From Amyloporia xantha (taxonomy: Eukaryota; Basidiomycota; Agaricomycetes; Polyporales; Adustoporiaceae): a stretch of 64,000 bases of DNA. The notes under the pieces are model-generated. The model saw nothing but the letters and a program-made list of their open reading frames with translations, did not search any database and had not been told where the DNA came from. The stretch lies in contig JAYKKR010000007.1 in NCBI GenBank assembly GCA_036971615.1, positions 1,550,001 to 1,614,000 on the forward strand, written 5' to 3'. The position numbers and the translations under genes were made by a program. Positions 11,437-22,794 of this stretch are shown here, piece after piece. How positions within the stretch are numbered: the stretch's first letter is position 1; each line of letters starts with the position of its first letter.

Positions 11437-11562
11437 ATGTTGAGTTTTCCTGATGTGGACCCGCTCGCGTCGTCCTCGCGGCCGCAGGAGCTGTTCACGA
11501 TCGCGTCGGAGGTGTTGGGCGTCGCAGAGCGTCTCCAGACGGTTCTCAACGAGGAGCAGGAT
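11437..11562 (+). pseudogene. Isolated GC-rich exon-like fragment
   Basis: From ATG at 11437 it reads MLSFPDVDPL, then RPQELFTIASEV and RLQTVLNEEQD, with strong third-position G/C, and stops at a good donor (GTAAGG at 11563). Base and codon use contrast with the AT-rich surroundings. No continuing exon was found downstream, so it is best read as the first exon of a lost or truncated gene. The sequence suggests an amphipathic helix. Family not recognised. Confidence 0.35.
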
Positions 11563-12568
11563 GTAAGGGTGAACAACAGTAGCATCTTTACCCTTTGATA
11601 ATAGGTAGAAGGTTGACTGCCCAAAAGCGAATTGCAATCCTGGCTCTAAAACTTTCTCCCTGTCTAATTCACGCTACGTCTAATTGCATTGACTTATGAG
11701 CTGATGGTATTGCGACGTGATGGGTACTAAGATGAAGGTCCGGCAACCGTGAAGGGCACAGTCTAAGGTCATTTGGATTCGGGCGTGCGGAGCATCGCCG
11801 TCTCAAACCAAGTTGAATGTATTGACACAGAATGCCATTACTATGGTAGCCGTAGCTCTAACTTCGAATTCTTGGACCACAGAGTGGCCATGCCGAGATG
11901 CCGGGGGCAGGTGACCAAACTCCGGCAATGCTCGCGAGCACTGATGCTTTGGCCGCCAGTGCCTGCTCGCACCTATCGAGTGGTTCAGGGTCACATACGT
12001 CCTTGGAATTCCGTAAGCACAGCCAGTTTGGGCATCAATCCAGTATGACTGGCTGTTGGCATGGTATGGAAATGTCGGTTTTGCATCGCCGGAAGTCTTG
12101 TGAAAATCACCATTATTGGAAAAGGTGCTGTCCTTCACCGAATCCCCTTGCAGAAGTCTCCTTGTATCGTCTAACGTTGGGAAACCATAACAGGCATCGT
12201 TCCCGGGGAATTAGTACATCTTCCCTTCATCACCGGTCCACAATTTTTATGGACTGATCTTCACCGGCTTTCCATCGAGAAAGTAGTTACGTCCTCTGTG
12301 CACTTACGTTATCTGTTGGACCCTTCAATTTCAGCGCCGAAAGTCCAGCTAACGGTGGTATTATCACACGTTGTGCGTCGCTTAATTCTTGAGACGGTTT
12401 TGCCCGACGATGGCCACTTTGAAATGGATCCGAGTATGACACGCTTGTCTGGGCCGCTAGAACCAACATGCACTTCAATAGTATCTTTGTTAAAATCTTG
12501 CATCTTCACACTCCGGCATACTGGGACACTCCGCTGCTAGTCGATATAATCCCACCCGCGTTTTGCAG
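11563..12568. other. Gene-free stretch before C1
   Basis: Short open frames occur on both strands (for example 12298-12540 plus) but none shows recognisable content or splice logic. The last part serves as the C1 promoter. Confidence 0.35.
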
Positions 12569-12574
12569 TATAAG
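12569..12574 (+). promoter_or_regulatory. TATA-like box of C1
   Basis: TATAAG followed by AC lies 59 bp before the C1 start. C2 has TATAAGAC 58 bp before its own start, so element and spacing are conserved between the paralogues. Confidence 0.5.
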
Positions 12575-12627
12575 ACTGTCACTCGATCGGTATACCCTTC
12601 AAGTACTGACCAACCTACTTCCCAACA

Positions 12628-15303
12628 ATGTCATCCATTTTCCAGCAACTGTCCAAACCAAAGCCGCAGCCACCTCCTCCCGGGAAGAAACCTCCTACCC
12701 ACTCTGCCTCTACCGCCGCTCACAACGCCGGGAATCTTGGCCCCACCACTCCCTCTGCTTCTCCTGGTGGGATGTCTTTTCCATTTTCTACTGGCTCCCC
12801 TCCTAACACCTCAGTTACCTCCGACGCTGTTACTGGGCCTTCCTCGAAGTCTCATATCACCAATCCTATGGACCCCGCAAAAGTTCCTGTTGGAGCCTCT
12901 AATTCTTCCAATACTGGTCCCCCCATCCCATCTTCTGTGAATGCACCTCTGGCTTCTGTCCCGCCCCTTCCCGGTGACTCAGTGGGTGAAATCGCCCTCC
13001 TACCACCTCTCACCCTCCTCGAAGCGCTTGCGAAACCAAAAGACGGCACCGAAAAGTATCCTGCTACTGAGCCCATACATAGTCTCATCTACGATGTGGC
13101 CCAAACCGTCTGTGCATTGAGGCAGAATCACCAAGCTGCCTACACTTTCGTTGCTGGGACGCGTGACATTCGAGACAAGATCGACGATCTCATAAAGACC
13201 GTTGACATCAGCGATGACTGGGATGCTTATAACCTATATGTGGACGCCATAGACCCGCTGGAGGAGTGAGCATTGGTCTTTCTTATTTGTATACCCTAGA
13301 TCTCATCAGCCCTCGATATGCCCGCAGGCTTCTCTTGAAATTTGAGGCAGACATAGGCGACTATATCAGCTCGTCACTCCTTTCAGCCAGCACGCGCTCT
13401 GTGGGCGAATGTGAGAAAGCCATCGAAGAATGGAACAAGCAACGGGAAACAATAAGAAAGTTCTCCGAAGAGCTGTGGACGGAAACTTCCTTTGTACGCT
13501 TTGCTTTCCTTGTGATTCATTTTGAGGCAATATCTGACTATTTTCATAGGCGAAGATAGATTCTCTATTCGGGCATGAATACCAGAAAGATTTTGTGGCG
13601 GCGGGAAAGCACGATGACTCAGTGCTGCTATCTTCGCTTTGCGCTGACTTCAAGAAAAAGTCTAGTTCTTCTGCGGTGGAGTGGAGTGCAGAGTAAGAGC
13701 GGTGTCTTGTTCCATCTTGAAACACCACTTAACACTCACGACTAGGACCAAACCTCACATTCAGACACTTGAGGCGCTTGTACAGGGACTTCGGGCACAT
13801 TTCGACAACGCAGATAAAAAGGAAACCAAGGTGAGTGAATTGCTCTTTCATTCTCAATGCTAGTCTCTTTCAAAGGGTGCGCTCTCTTATGTCATGGGAC
13901 TAGGACGCATCGGTTCTCAGTATCAAATGTGTCGCGTTGCTGAATACTGCTGCCGCATTATGCGAGACTGCGCCCAATCGGAAATATCTAAGGTCTCGTG
14001 AAATATGGCGGCCAGCGGAGATGTAGGGCGATGCTAGCAACTTCATCAATGCTTTGCTGAATTAGGGCATACTCAGGCTCCTGACCAATCTCCGGCAATA
14101 CCTTGACGGTGGCAGTATCAAACCAGAAAGTCTGGAGAAACAGTGGCGAGAGCTCGCGGAACTTCTGAAGGTAATGAGAGATGTTTTTTCTTCACTCCAT
14201 TCGCGATTATTCTTTATTTCTGCTGTAGAAAACCAAAGATGAGGAAGTCAGGAAACAACCAGAAGTCAGGAAACAGCCAGAAGTCAGGAAACAACCAGAA
14301 GTCAACGAAAAGTCGGACGTCATCGAGGCGTTGGAGGAGCTGCGAAGACGCGTGGCGAAAGTCAAACGGCCATACTTCACACAAGCACACGTCATTGTCC
14401 AGGAATTCCTCGAGATGCGTGAACGAGCGTCAAGCAACAAGGACCCTATTCTAAGGTTGGTCGGTATGCGTCTCCTATGCAGTTATTTACTTATACCTGC
14501 TTGCCACGTTCAGGGCTTCCAGGGCTGCACGGGAAGCTCTCAATAAAGCAGCAGCAATACATTTTGACCTCAAGAACATTGCTGACTTCAACGAAGAGGA
14601 GATCTCTACGAATGAGGCGGGCACTGCCTTTACTGCGGCACAAACCGAAGTCAGGGAATGCTTTGAGGAATATGGCGTGCGGCTGTGTTTTTCTCGGCTT
14701 TCTATGGTGAATGTGCTCATATGAGAATTTAGCTTGAAGACCCGGCCGGAGTAGGACGCAGGTTTGCTGAAGCGGTAAAAGCAGACAAGCTTCGGATAAA
14801 AGAAATGAAGGAATTCCATAACCGCCGTCGTGTATGTTTGATTCCTCTTGACCGCCTGTCACCATTGTTTAACCTGTGCCCGACCTAGCCTTTACCCGAT
14901 CCCGGAGCTATTATCCAGGTCACCCTTGTGAGACGCAGTGGTCAAATGCGTGGCACTACTAACGGGGACGCCAACTCGGAAGTCATGAAGTGTATGTGTC
15001 AGATCTCGTCTGCTGTAGTACTTGTCTCATCGGACCGTTATCAGACAACAAGAACACCATGCTAAGCGCCGTATTGGGCCGGGAAATATTGCAAGGCAGC
15101 GCAGATCATCGTACTCAGCTGCTCACAAAGGCACATTTCGAATCAGATGCTTCTGAGCGGTTGGATCTGGGTACTGAGCTTGGTAGCCTGGTCAAGGTTG
15201 GGGAGGAGAACACGGTAACGTTGCATCTTGTGATAGGTAAATATAGCATGTCAATTGGCTGTTGTCTCTCACTGATTGTATCTATTGATTAGGGGAGGTG
15301 TGA
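12628..15303 (+). CDS. C1: helical protein with Pro/Ser-rich N-terminal extension, 679 aa, family B/C
   Basis: Twelve exons: 12628-13265, 13328-13493, 13550-13692, 13746-13830, 13904-14022, 14077-14170, 14229-14455, 14514-14676, 14733-14831, 14889-14991, 15045-15236, 15293-15303. All phases fit, giving 679 aa. Exons 2, 3, 6 and 8 (166, 143, 94 and 163 nt) are the same length as in C2. Residues 1 to ~150 are Pro/Ser/Thr-rich and absent from the others. The helical body follows (VDAIDPLEE; LSIKCVALLNTAAALC; LRRRVAKVKRPYF), with a basic tandem repeat (RKQPEV) near residues 418-440. The C-terminal domain (IIQVTLVRRSG, LLTKAHFESDASERL, VTLHLVIGEV) is shared with C2 and, more distantly, B1 and B2. 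The last exon codes only for the final residues. No signal peptide or membrane segment. Function unknown; intact. Confidence 0.85.
14244..14305 (+). repeat. 18-bp coding minisatellite in C1
   Basis: Three near-perfect 18-bp units (GAAGTCAGGAAACA(A/G)CCA at 14244, 14262 and 14280) plus a partial fourth encode repeated EVRKQP. It lies in frame in the seventh coding exon. C2 has no repeat at this place. Confidence 0.85.
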
Positions 15304-16152
15304 TACCAGTCGTCATACGAGACGGCGTCGCTCGTAGAAGTCTTTCTTCAGCCTAGCATCGTGGGTCTGTCTTGTGTTTGTTTTCTTTGATGCCAAAGGT
15401 TTACTCTTGGGCTGAATACGACTCCGAATCCCTTAGCCGCATGCTTGTACCAATATAGTTCTGAGGTCTAACGTCGTCCTTCTGTGTTTTTGATGATAGC
15501 TGTACTCGGAATCGTGTTCGAATCTCCAGTCTATCTTCAGCACACGCTAAGTAAGATCAATTGAGAAGCTCAGGATCTGCTTACGGCCTGTTTCGCTTCA
15601 ATACGTAACGCCTCTATTTGGGACCACGGAGATGAAACTTGCCTCACCAGCTGCAGATGACTAACGTCTGTTTCACCTGGGCGATCCCGTCTGGAGAAGT
15701 CGATACATTGATAGACAGGGGAAATATTCGACAAACATGGCTGCGGCGTAACATATATGCGTGTTGACTGTTGCAGAACCCAACAGCAGCAGATAACAAA
15801 AGCCGCTCAGAGTAGCCACGCTTCCCTGATCACGGTACCGGTATCTTGAAGTTCGACGAGAAATATTCGTCATACATTTGCCTCTGCGAAATCACATCAA
15901 CAAGCATACAATGCGACTTGAAAGGGGGCGGGGTCCTCAACCACGTCTCGCGCTCCCCCGCGCAACGCCAGAACCCCATTCACCAATAGTATCGAAACGG
16001 GTTCGAGTGGAGGCCTCGTTATACCCTTTCCGCGTATGTGAACTTGGTATTCTCAATCAACTCCGAGTCCAGTAACGCGGATCAAGCTACGAATGATCTC
16101 AGTCTCTCCACTGCGTTGCACCTTCACGTTCTGAGACAGCGAGGAAAAGAAC
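15304..16152. other. Intergenic stretch at the boundary of the two cassettes
   Basis: No coding content up to about 15.87 kb. From 15.95 kb on, the sequence has a promoter-like character with C/T-rich tracts leading to an ATG at 16153. The boundary between cassette 1 and cassette 2 must fall here. Confidence 0.4.
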
Positions 16153-16440
16153 ATGTCTGCTGGGACCAAGATGAAAGTCGCCTGTTCGGTATGTCGCAGA
16201 AGAAAGCGCGTGCAGCGTTACACCATGATACGGCCCGGTCACTTTCTGGGAAGTGCGGAAGATGTGGCCCCAATGTGGCCCATCCTCACTGCCGTGTCGT
16301 CCGACCACCCGAGCTTCAATGTCGTAGCTCTTGGTCTCCGTGGATTTGTATTCTGTGAAGCTCCCAAGAAGAAACGATCTGCTGGTCCTCAATTTGCCGA
16401 GGTATGTAATCTTGATAATATCGGGAATGACGCACACTCA
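16153..16440 (+). pseudogene. Possible Zn2Cys6 zinc-cluster transcription factor fragment
   Basis: The ATG at 16153 opens MSAGTKMKVACSVCRRRKR, which resembles the first half of a fungal Zn2Cys6 binuclear cluster (CxxCRRRK). A second half, KCGRCGPNVAHPHC (CxxCx7C), follows about 60 bases later in a different frame, and the expected third cysteine is missing in the first frame. No regulator body follows; carboxypeptidase sequence begins near 16488. I read it as the broken 5' end of a regulator gene joined to duplicated DNA. A chance resemblance cannot be excluded. Confidence 0.35.
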
Positions 16441-16487
16441 TTGGTTCTCAGTTTTCTTCATAGTTGGAAACAAGTCAATGCTCGCTG

Positions 16488-17062
16488 TCGGATCAAACCT
16501 CAGCTGGCTTATTGGTGGCTTGTGGCTAAGTGCGGCTTTGGCATCCCGCATCCTCCCGCATCCCCAGAGCAATCAGCGCATATCTCGATAGGCCCGACAT
16601 ACGTTCGGAGTGGATGCATCTATTACAGCTAATGTGAGCAGCTGCAGCGACAGTCGTTTAGGCATGCGACTCCCTGTTCCCCACGCCATACTACATCTCC
16701 ACGTTGCTGGAGGGTGTGTCCGTGCGCTGATATATGTCAGTGCAGACGACTGGATATGTAAGTTGGTAGAGTTCGACTCTATGCCCCAGGTCTGGAATGA
16801 GCGCATGAGGCTGGCGTTGGAATGGACAGGTCAAAAGGCATTCGCAGCGGAGCCGCTGGAGGAACCGAAGGTCGATGGTGCTGTTGCTGGGCTGACGACA
16901 AGCGCGGGCGCGTTCACGTTCGCTACGATTCACGGAGCTGGAGTCACCGCATGGTGAGTGCACTCGTATAGCGTACTACTCTCATGTTCTGATCTGAGCG
17001 CTCAGGTTCTTACGATGTCGCTGAAACTTGTACGGTCTTGGCTAGCTGGTGAGCAGTTGTAG
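16488..17062 (+). pseudogene. Truncated serine carboxypeptidase copy
   Basis: Matches positions ~410-1032 of the first copy. Similarity starts inside the intron that follows CYPVTK in copy 1 (compare CAAACCTCGGCTG there with CAAACCTCAGCTG here). Recognisable coding pieces are RALIYVSADDWIC, LALEWTGQKAFAAEPL and FTFATIHGAG. The catalytic Asp motif is present, but just before the His motif an insertion alters GAGHM and shifts the frame. The nucleophile-Ser region is absent. It converges on the VWA gene with about 295 bp between, as in cassette 1. Confidence 0.8.
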
Positions 17063-17356
17063 AAGTGCGTATCTAAAGTAAAAGAGAGATAAAGCGATGG
17101 GTCATGCTGCATTGTATAGGCACCAAGTGCGCCGCTGATGTCCAGGAATTGGGAAAACAAAGGACACTACCTTGGACTGGCGATGTGCAGAGCAACCTGG
17201 AACTTATGGTCACCGCCGCTCGCGCACGCAAAAATTCGAGCTACGCCCACATAACTGACTCAGCGCAGATATAGATAATGACGCAAGCATTATGCCCGCA
17301 ATAACGCGAAATCTAGACCCGGAAATGCATTGTATGTGCGAATGGCACTAGCCACA

Positions 17357-19083
17357 CTACACAAAGAACTTCCACCAATCCATGTCCTGCTGCTGCTTCG
17401 TGAAGTAAAACCTAACGATGTAGTTGATTTCAATGCAAGCAGAGTGAGTGCGGCGAAGAGAACTAGCGCACCCCATTGTCTTCTTGAGTCGACCACATAT
17501 AGCCAGGAAATTGTGCGGCTTGTCGGTCCTGACTTTGATCGGGATGAGGAATCCCGGACGAACAATCCACTTGCGAGGATTGGGCTTGTCGATGTCATCC
17601 CCTAGGATTACCTCTATTATATCATCCCCGAGGTTCTTGAACGTGACTTCAACCTCCGGAGAGTCGCTCGCTGAAGGCGGAGTCGAGTACTTGATATCGT
17701 CATACGACGGTTTGAAGCGCGAGGCATCCTATGTTTGATCAAAACAATGGAGAGAGATCATGAGGCCAAGACAGCGCTCTTACCTCGGGCAGTGCCTTCA
17801 ATTCCTTTCGGGCAGCACCGACGGTATCCGCGTCCATAAACACTTTCACATTATGCGCTGCTTCGGGTATATCTTTGTAGGGAGTATTCGCTTGAACAGT
17901 TGTGATCTTGTCGCCTCTCGCTTTCAGCTTCGCATACAGCTCGCGAACTATCTCGTCGACTTCTTTGCCTTCCTTTCTGGCCTGAACGATGCTTTCTTCG
18001 TGCTCTTTGACCAGGGTATCAAGTGCCGCAGTCTCCATAGACGCGCCGACGATGAATGTGGAGAGGACTTCGGTCTTGGTCAACGGGAAAAACATGCCGC
18101 TGCGAGACTTAAGTAAAACGGTTGGCCTTAGCTATGAGAGACACCTACGAAGTCATGTTAGCCAGCGCGTTGTAGAAATCTTTCGCAAACTGGGAGGGAG
18201 CTCAATAAGAACCACTACATCATCGTCATCTTTCTTACGAGGTAACAGTCACTCAAACCAGGCTCGCAGGCAACAACCAGCTGTGAAGAAGATATTGAGC
18301 AATATCATGAGTAAATAGTAAGGAGTGACGAACCAACGAAATTCCCCGTTGTGCCATTTGTCTCGCCAGCTTCAAAGGATCATGACCTGAGTGCACGATG
18401 TCACATTCAAAGTTCAACAAGAAGGCGCGAGCACTACACCCACCATCTGGACACCCTTCTGGGAATGAATCCCATTCTTCGCCGATGCCATGCGGAGCTG
18501 CGTCTGTGAGAAGGACAGCTATCTTGGCCGCCTCAGGTCTCCAATCCAAAGACAGTGCTGCATGCAGTGCGTCCGCCACGGCTTCAGGAAAGTCTCCGCC
18601 ACCCTCTGCAGTCAGAGATTTGATGTTCGCAAGTAGTTTCTCATCATCGTACGTGAATCCGCCGTAATCCATACAGATGAATTCATCTTCGTCCCCGTTG
18701 GGTTGTGGATGGTCACGATAGGCAATGAGGCCCATGCGAAGGCCGCCCTCCTCTTTGAAATCGCCTGATTTTCGGAGGAGCTCGCAAATTTGCTTGCATC
18801 GCTGGGTAGTCTCTTGTATGTACGGTTCTTGGCTACCTGTCGCGTCGTGGATGAATAGCAAGTCCCTGATTATAAAATGACGTTAGCCGAAAAATAGGCT
18901 GATCGGAAATATTTACAATGTTCGTTTCTCTTTCTCTGGCGGAGGGGGGACTTTACCCTGCTTCCGCTGTTGCTGTTGGCGCTGCTGCTGTTTCTGCTGT
19001 CCTTTCTGCTTCTGCTGCTGTCCCCCAAGGTGCGAAATGACTGTTTGTTTAGCCTCTTGAAACTTGTTGCGTATGGTATCCAT
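17357..19083 (-). CDS. VWA-domain protein with Q-rich N-terminus and S-like C-terminal domain (copy 3), 450 aa
   Basis: Eight exons: 18917-19083, 18865-18444, 18386-18334, 18280-18239, 18189-18149, 18099-17784, 17728-17472, 17411-17357. They join in frame to 450 aa. Residues ~20-45 are mainly Gln, Lys and Arg, followed by a PPPPEKEK linker. The VWA domain starts at LLFIHDATGS (MIDAS) and includes GLIAYRDHP, EGGGDFPEAVADAL and LLTDAAPHGIGE. The 57-bp intron at 18387-18443 has no stop and is a multiple of three, so an unspliced protein would gain 19 residues inside the VWA domain. The final ~95 residues (VEVTFKNLGDDI, RPGFLIPIK, TMGFYFTKQQQDMDW) form the S-like domain. Role probably protein binding; partners unknown. 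Intact. Confidence 0.87.
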
Positions 19084-21449
19084 CACGAATGGCGAGATTG
19101 AGAACTCATGAGTGACGGCATATACGTGGCTGGGTTATGTATGCCTGTCTCTGAGTGTAGATAGACGCAGAGGTACAGACACCGTGTAGTTGTCTTGTAT
19201 ATCACATCACATCGCCAAATGAGACCACTCTTGGTTCTTGTTCTTCTTCGTTAGTCAGCATGCTGCCGGTCGAAGACATCCTCTGTCCGCACTGATCAGG
19301 TTCTTGGCGAAGACTCTGACTGGTGTCAAGCACGACCTATCTGCAGCGTGGTGTCCTGATCAATTGCTGGTGGGTGTCTGAGACCATCTGAACCGTGCCA
19401 AATTTCCCAAACTGAGACTGAAATGCACTGGCGGCATACCACACCAGCCGTTGGTAGAAGAAGTTATGCTCACCTATGGGACATGATCTGCGCATCACAC
19501 GACTTCAATCGTAGACGCGACCCGTATGTAGAGAGCCCGAAGTATGATTTCCATATGATTTCCATTTGTCCAATTACAGGAGTCAGCTAGTGAGAACATG
19601 TTGGTGTCGCATTCCTGACCTCAGTCGGTCAGTACTGCGGTAGTTATCCCGGATTAGCATCACGATAAAACTCTCACTTCCATGCATGTCTGGCTGTAAC
19701 AGATTGACAGCTCTGTACCTTCTCAGACAACACGTTGCGAAGTCGTGTGCGATTGGATTAGTACATGGTATGTATCCATTTCGATGAACATTGCGCACAG
19801 CGGGAGCAATTCGATCCTCCCCGATCAATTCGTTCCCACGGCATCGTTGACCTTGATGCAGAACTTACTCAGTGTTCTTCTAGCTCTCCAACTGCAATGT
19901 GTTCTTCAGTCGTCTTGTGTCCTTTGTATGTTCTGTTGACTCCTGTCCGCAATCGATAAAGTCCATCGGCGCCGGTTTACTCTGAGTGGTAGCTTCTTCT
20001 ATCCGATGCGTTCTGCAGCGCCTTATCGCATCTTCGTCGTCTGTCATCGTGAAGTCATTCACCTGCGCTGTGCATGTGAAGGGCAGAAACCGACTGCAAT
20101 CACTTAAACGGTGTGGTGAATTCCTCGATTTGTACAGTAGATCATACTATTACACGTGTATCACGCCGCACGGTGTTTCTAATAAGCTTCCATAATTCCG
20201 AGTACCCTTCAGGACCACTTTGCAGTTATTGATATGAATCACTTCGCCGACATCGCGTGCCGACTGATCGTTCAAGAGACTAGATGTAATGTAATGCAAC
20301 CTCTTTTCAATTCAGATAGCTTTTATTGACCCCGAGCTATCTCTGCAGATGTTATCTCCAACGTGGTGTCTGGAACTAGCACGGATCGTGTACACTGTAC
20401 GGATATCGCCGGAATGCCCGAGCTACTGCTTAAATGAAGCCTTCTGCCACTCAATGTGGCCAGAACTACGTGTTCACCTCAACGCAATGCTCCTATCTTG
20501 TATTGATCTATTGTGCGCTCGAACTCGATCCCTAGACAGGACTAGAAGTGCTGCGATACGTTTCACGTTCCGGGGTCGCTGAACTGAACGCACTGTGCGT
20601 TGTACCTGCCGTATGTAGCTCTAACTAAACTATTCCCTATCCTGTCTGAGCGCCAAATGAACTGTCACTCTAGGGTGGTTCAAGACACTTCCGACCTGCG
20701 GGTCCAGCACCTTGTGGTGGACGTAGCTTTTGCAGGTCAACGAGCTTCCGCGAAGACAAGTCTTCCGTGTCTAATTTCGAATGTGTAGCATGTATAATGC
20801 ACGTTAATGCCGATTATCACGAAAACCTCTTGATGGAATGTATAAAACGTCACCGAAGCCGTGATCAATTCTAGGATACGGTTAGCCCTTATCGCACGCA
20901 AACATGACCTCTCGAAAGATAATCGTTACTGTCGGAAATCTGTTACCCCACAGTGAGGACTCTTTTCACGTGCGTTTTGTTTTCGTCGCTGGTTGTATGC
21001 TCTGAACGTTGTGCCTCATCCCAAAGCTTGCATTTTATATTACACCGGCTGAGGGCGATCAGTCATTTCATGATGTTGATCCGTTGGTACTACGAGTAGG
21101 TCTTTAGGCTCGTATTTCACTTCTTCGGTATGCTGATATCAAGAAACAGTCCTTCAGTCTCTCTGGAGGGAGTGCGTTGCACCTATTCTGAAAAGATTTC
21201 CTTATAACCATAGTAAAACATCTAGAAAACGAACAGCACGAGTTTTCCTGGTCTCCAAGGTATTCAGTAATTTTACATCGAATCCTAACCCCTCAGTGTT
21301 TTCCTCTCTGTTAGCCTTCGCTTCCTTCACTGGCTGCCGTCTACATCCGAACCTTTAAGCATCACAGAGGAAACCGCCAGCGACGCAGTTGAAGTCAGAA
21401 TTCATACATTTTAAAGCCTCTCATATATCTGAACAAGTCGATTTCAGCC
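19084..21449. other. Gene-free stretch
   Basis: Contains the presumed VWA promoter near 19.1 kb. The rest has only short open frames without recognisable content on either strand. The AT-richer part near 21.2-21.45 kb may hold the unresolved 5' exons of the family A gene. Confidence 0.35.
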
Positions 21450-22319
21450 AAATCAATATTTTAAATTGCGGCCCGATCTCAAATGGGAGAGTCATCCGTT
21501 ACCTGACAGCCCTGAGCACCAATCTTTGGTTTTCAACGATTCTGGTAGAAAACGCCACTTCGCCTTCGGTGCGGGTATTAACACACATCCTTCATTACAT
21601 TTCGCTAAAGTACTGAATATACAGGCCATCGATGTGGCGAAGTGCTCAAACCGTGTGCATTTTTGGGGCCTCTCGAGTACGTCACTGAAGGACATTGGGA
21701 TGGCGACTTAAATGAAAGCATCTACAGTCATAGGCACGGTATTTATACGACAACTGACTTTATCCTTCAAGCATGCGTAGTCACAGAGCATTATGAAGGT
21801 AATTTACCCTTTCGTTTCTGGGGAGCCAGTCGTAGTCTGAGCCCTATGCGATACAGACGGTCAGCGCCTCGATAAGGCCTCATTAGAAGATCGCGTTGAC
21901 ATCATCAAGCCAGTGGTAGAACTCTCTACTCTCGACGAGGTTTGATGTCTATAGGCTGCGTAACTGGCTGTACCCGAAGCTCACCTGATCGCAGGACGTC
22001 CATCTGTGGCTGCATGTTTCCGATAATGGACACTTCGCGCTCACGTATCATCCCCTTCCTGAAGACGAGGATGAGGATGAAGTTGGAACCGTCAACGACA
22101 TGTTGTCTGAACCTTCTCTGATACATCCTGAAGACACGGATGTCACCGGGGGATTCGTTCAGACAGTTGAGTTCTACGAGAAGCCTATCAACATTGAACA
22201 GGTGTGGTCATTATGAATCACTCTTATTGCTGCCTTCTCGTTCACATTTTTGCACCTTTCGCATCATCCAGGTCAAACGAATTGTCATGCAATCCTTACG
22301 TCGTGCGAATGCTGCTTGA
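21450..22319 (+). CDS. Family A gene, copy 2, unknown function, 5' end unresolved
   Basis: Pieces in order: RPDLKWESHPL and FNDSGRKRHFAFGAG (about 21469-21580), LKPCAFLGPLEYV with GIYTTTDFILQACVVTEHYE (about 21642-21800), and after a likely short intron (about 21800-21846) TDGQRLDKASLEDRV with KPVVELSTLDE. After another intron (about 21942-21990) comes DVHLWLHVSDNGHFAL and an acidic loop of alternating Asp and Glu. The exon ends EFYEKPINIEQ, and the last exon is VKRIVMQSLRRANAA with a stop at 22317-22319. The order and several motifs match copy 1 at 6.8-7.7 kb. Unlike copy 1, the downstream exons join in frame. I could not fix the start codon. No family recognised. Confidence 0.5.
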
Positions 22320-22794
22320 CGGATGAGTTATCATTCCGAGAATTGTTTGACCAGAAATTATTTGAGAGACCTGATGTTGTATGGCCGTGAACTGAAAGGG
22401 CTGTATAATATACGGAACAGCCTATTCGCCATTTGATAATCGATGTTGATCGCGTGCTGAGGCGACTTATGAAGTGTTCCTCCATCCTTTTATCATGCGG
22501 GACATAGGCCTATGTCAATGAGGTTGATATGGATTACCTGTCCATCACGCTTTTTGGAGATAAAATCAACTTTGCGGCATGAACGAGGTGTACGTAACAA
22601 AGTTATGGCATTCCTCTCGTCCTCACGTAAAAATACATTGATACAAAAGGGTCACTCGGCTAGTCCACAACAACACTTGGTATTAGACGATGTTCGACGA
22701 CTCGGTACCCTGCAGCTATGCAGCTGAAATTATTCATGACGGGTTACGATGTGATATCATAAATATAAATATGGAATAGACTTCACCTCGAGTC
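22320..22794. other. Intergenic stretch between converging family A copy 2 and S2
   Basis: Nothing recognised. Confidence 0.4.
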
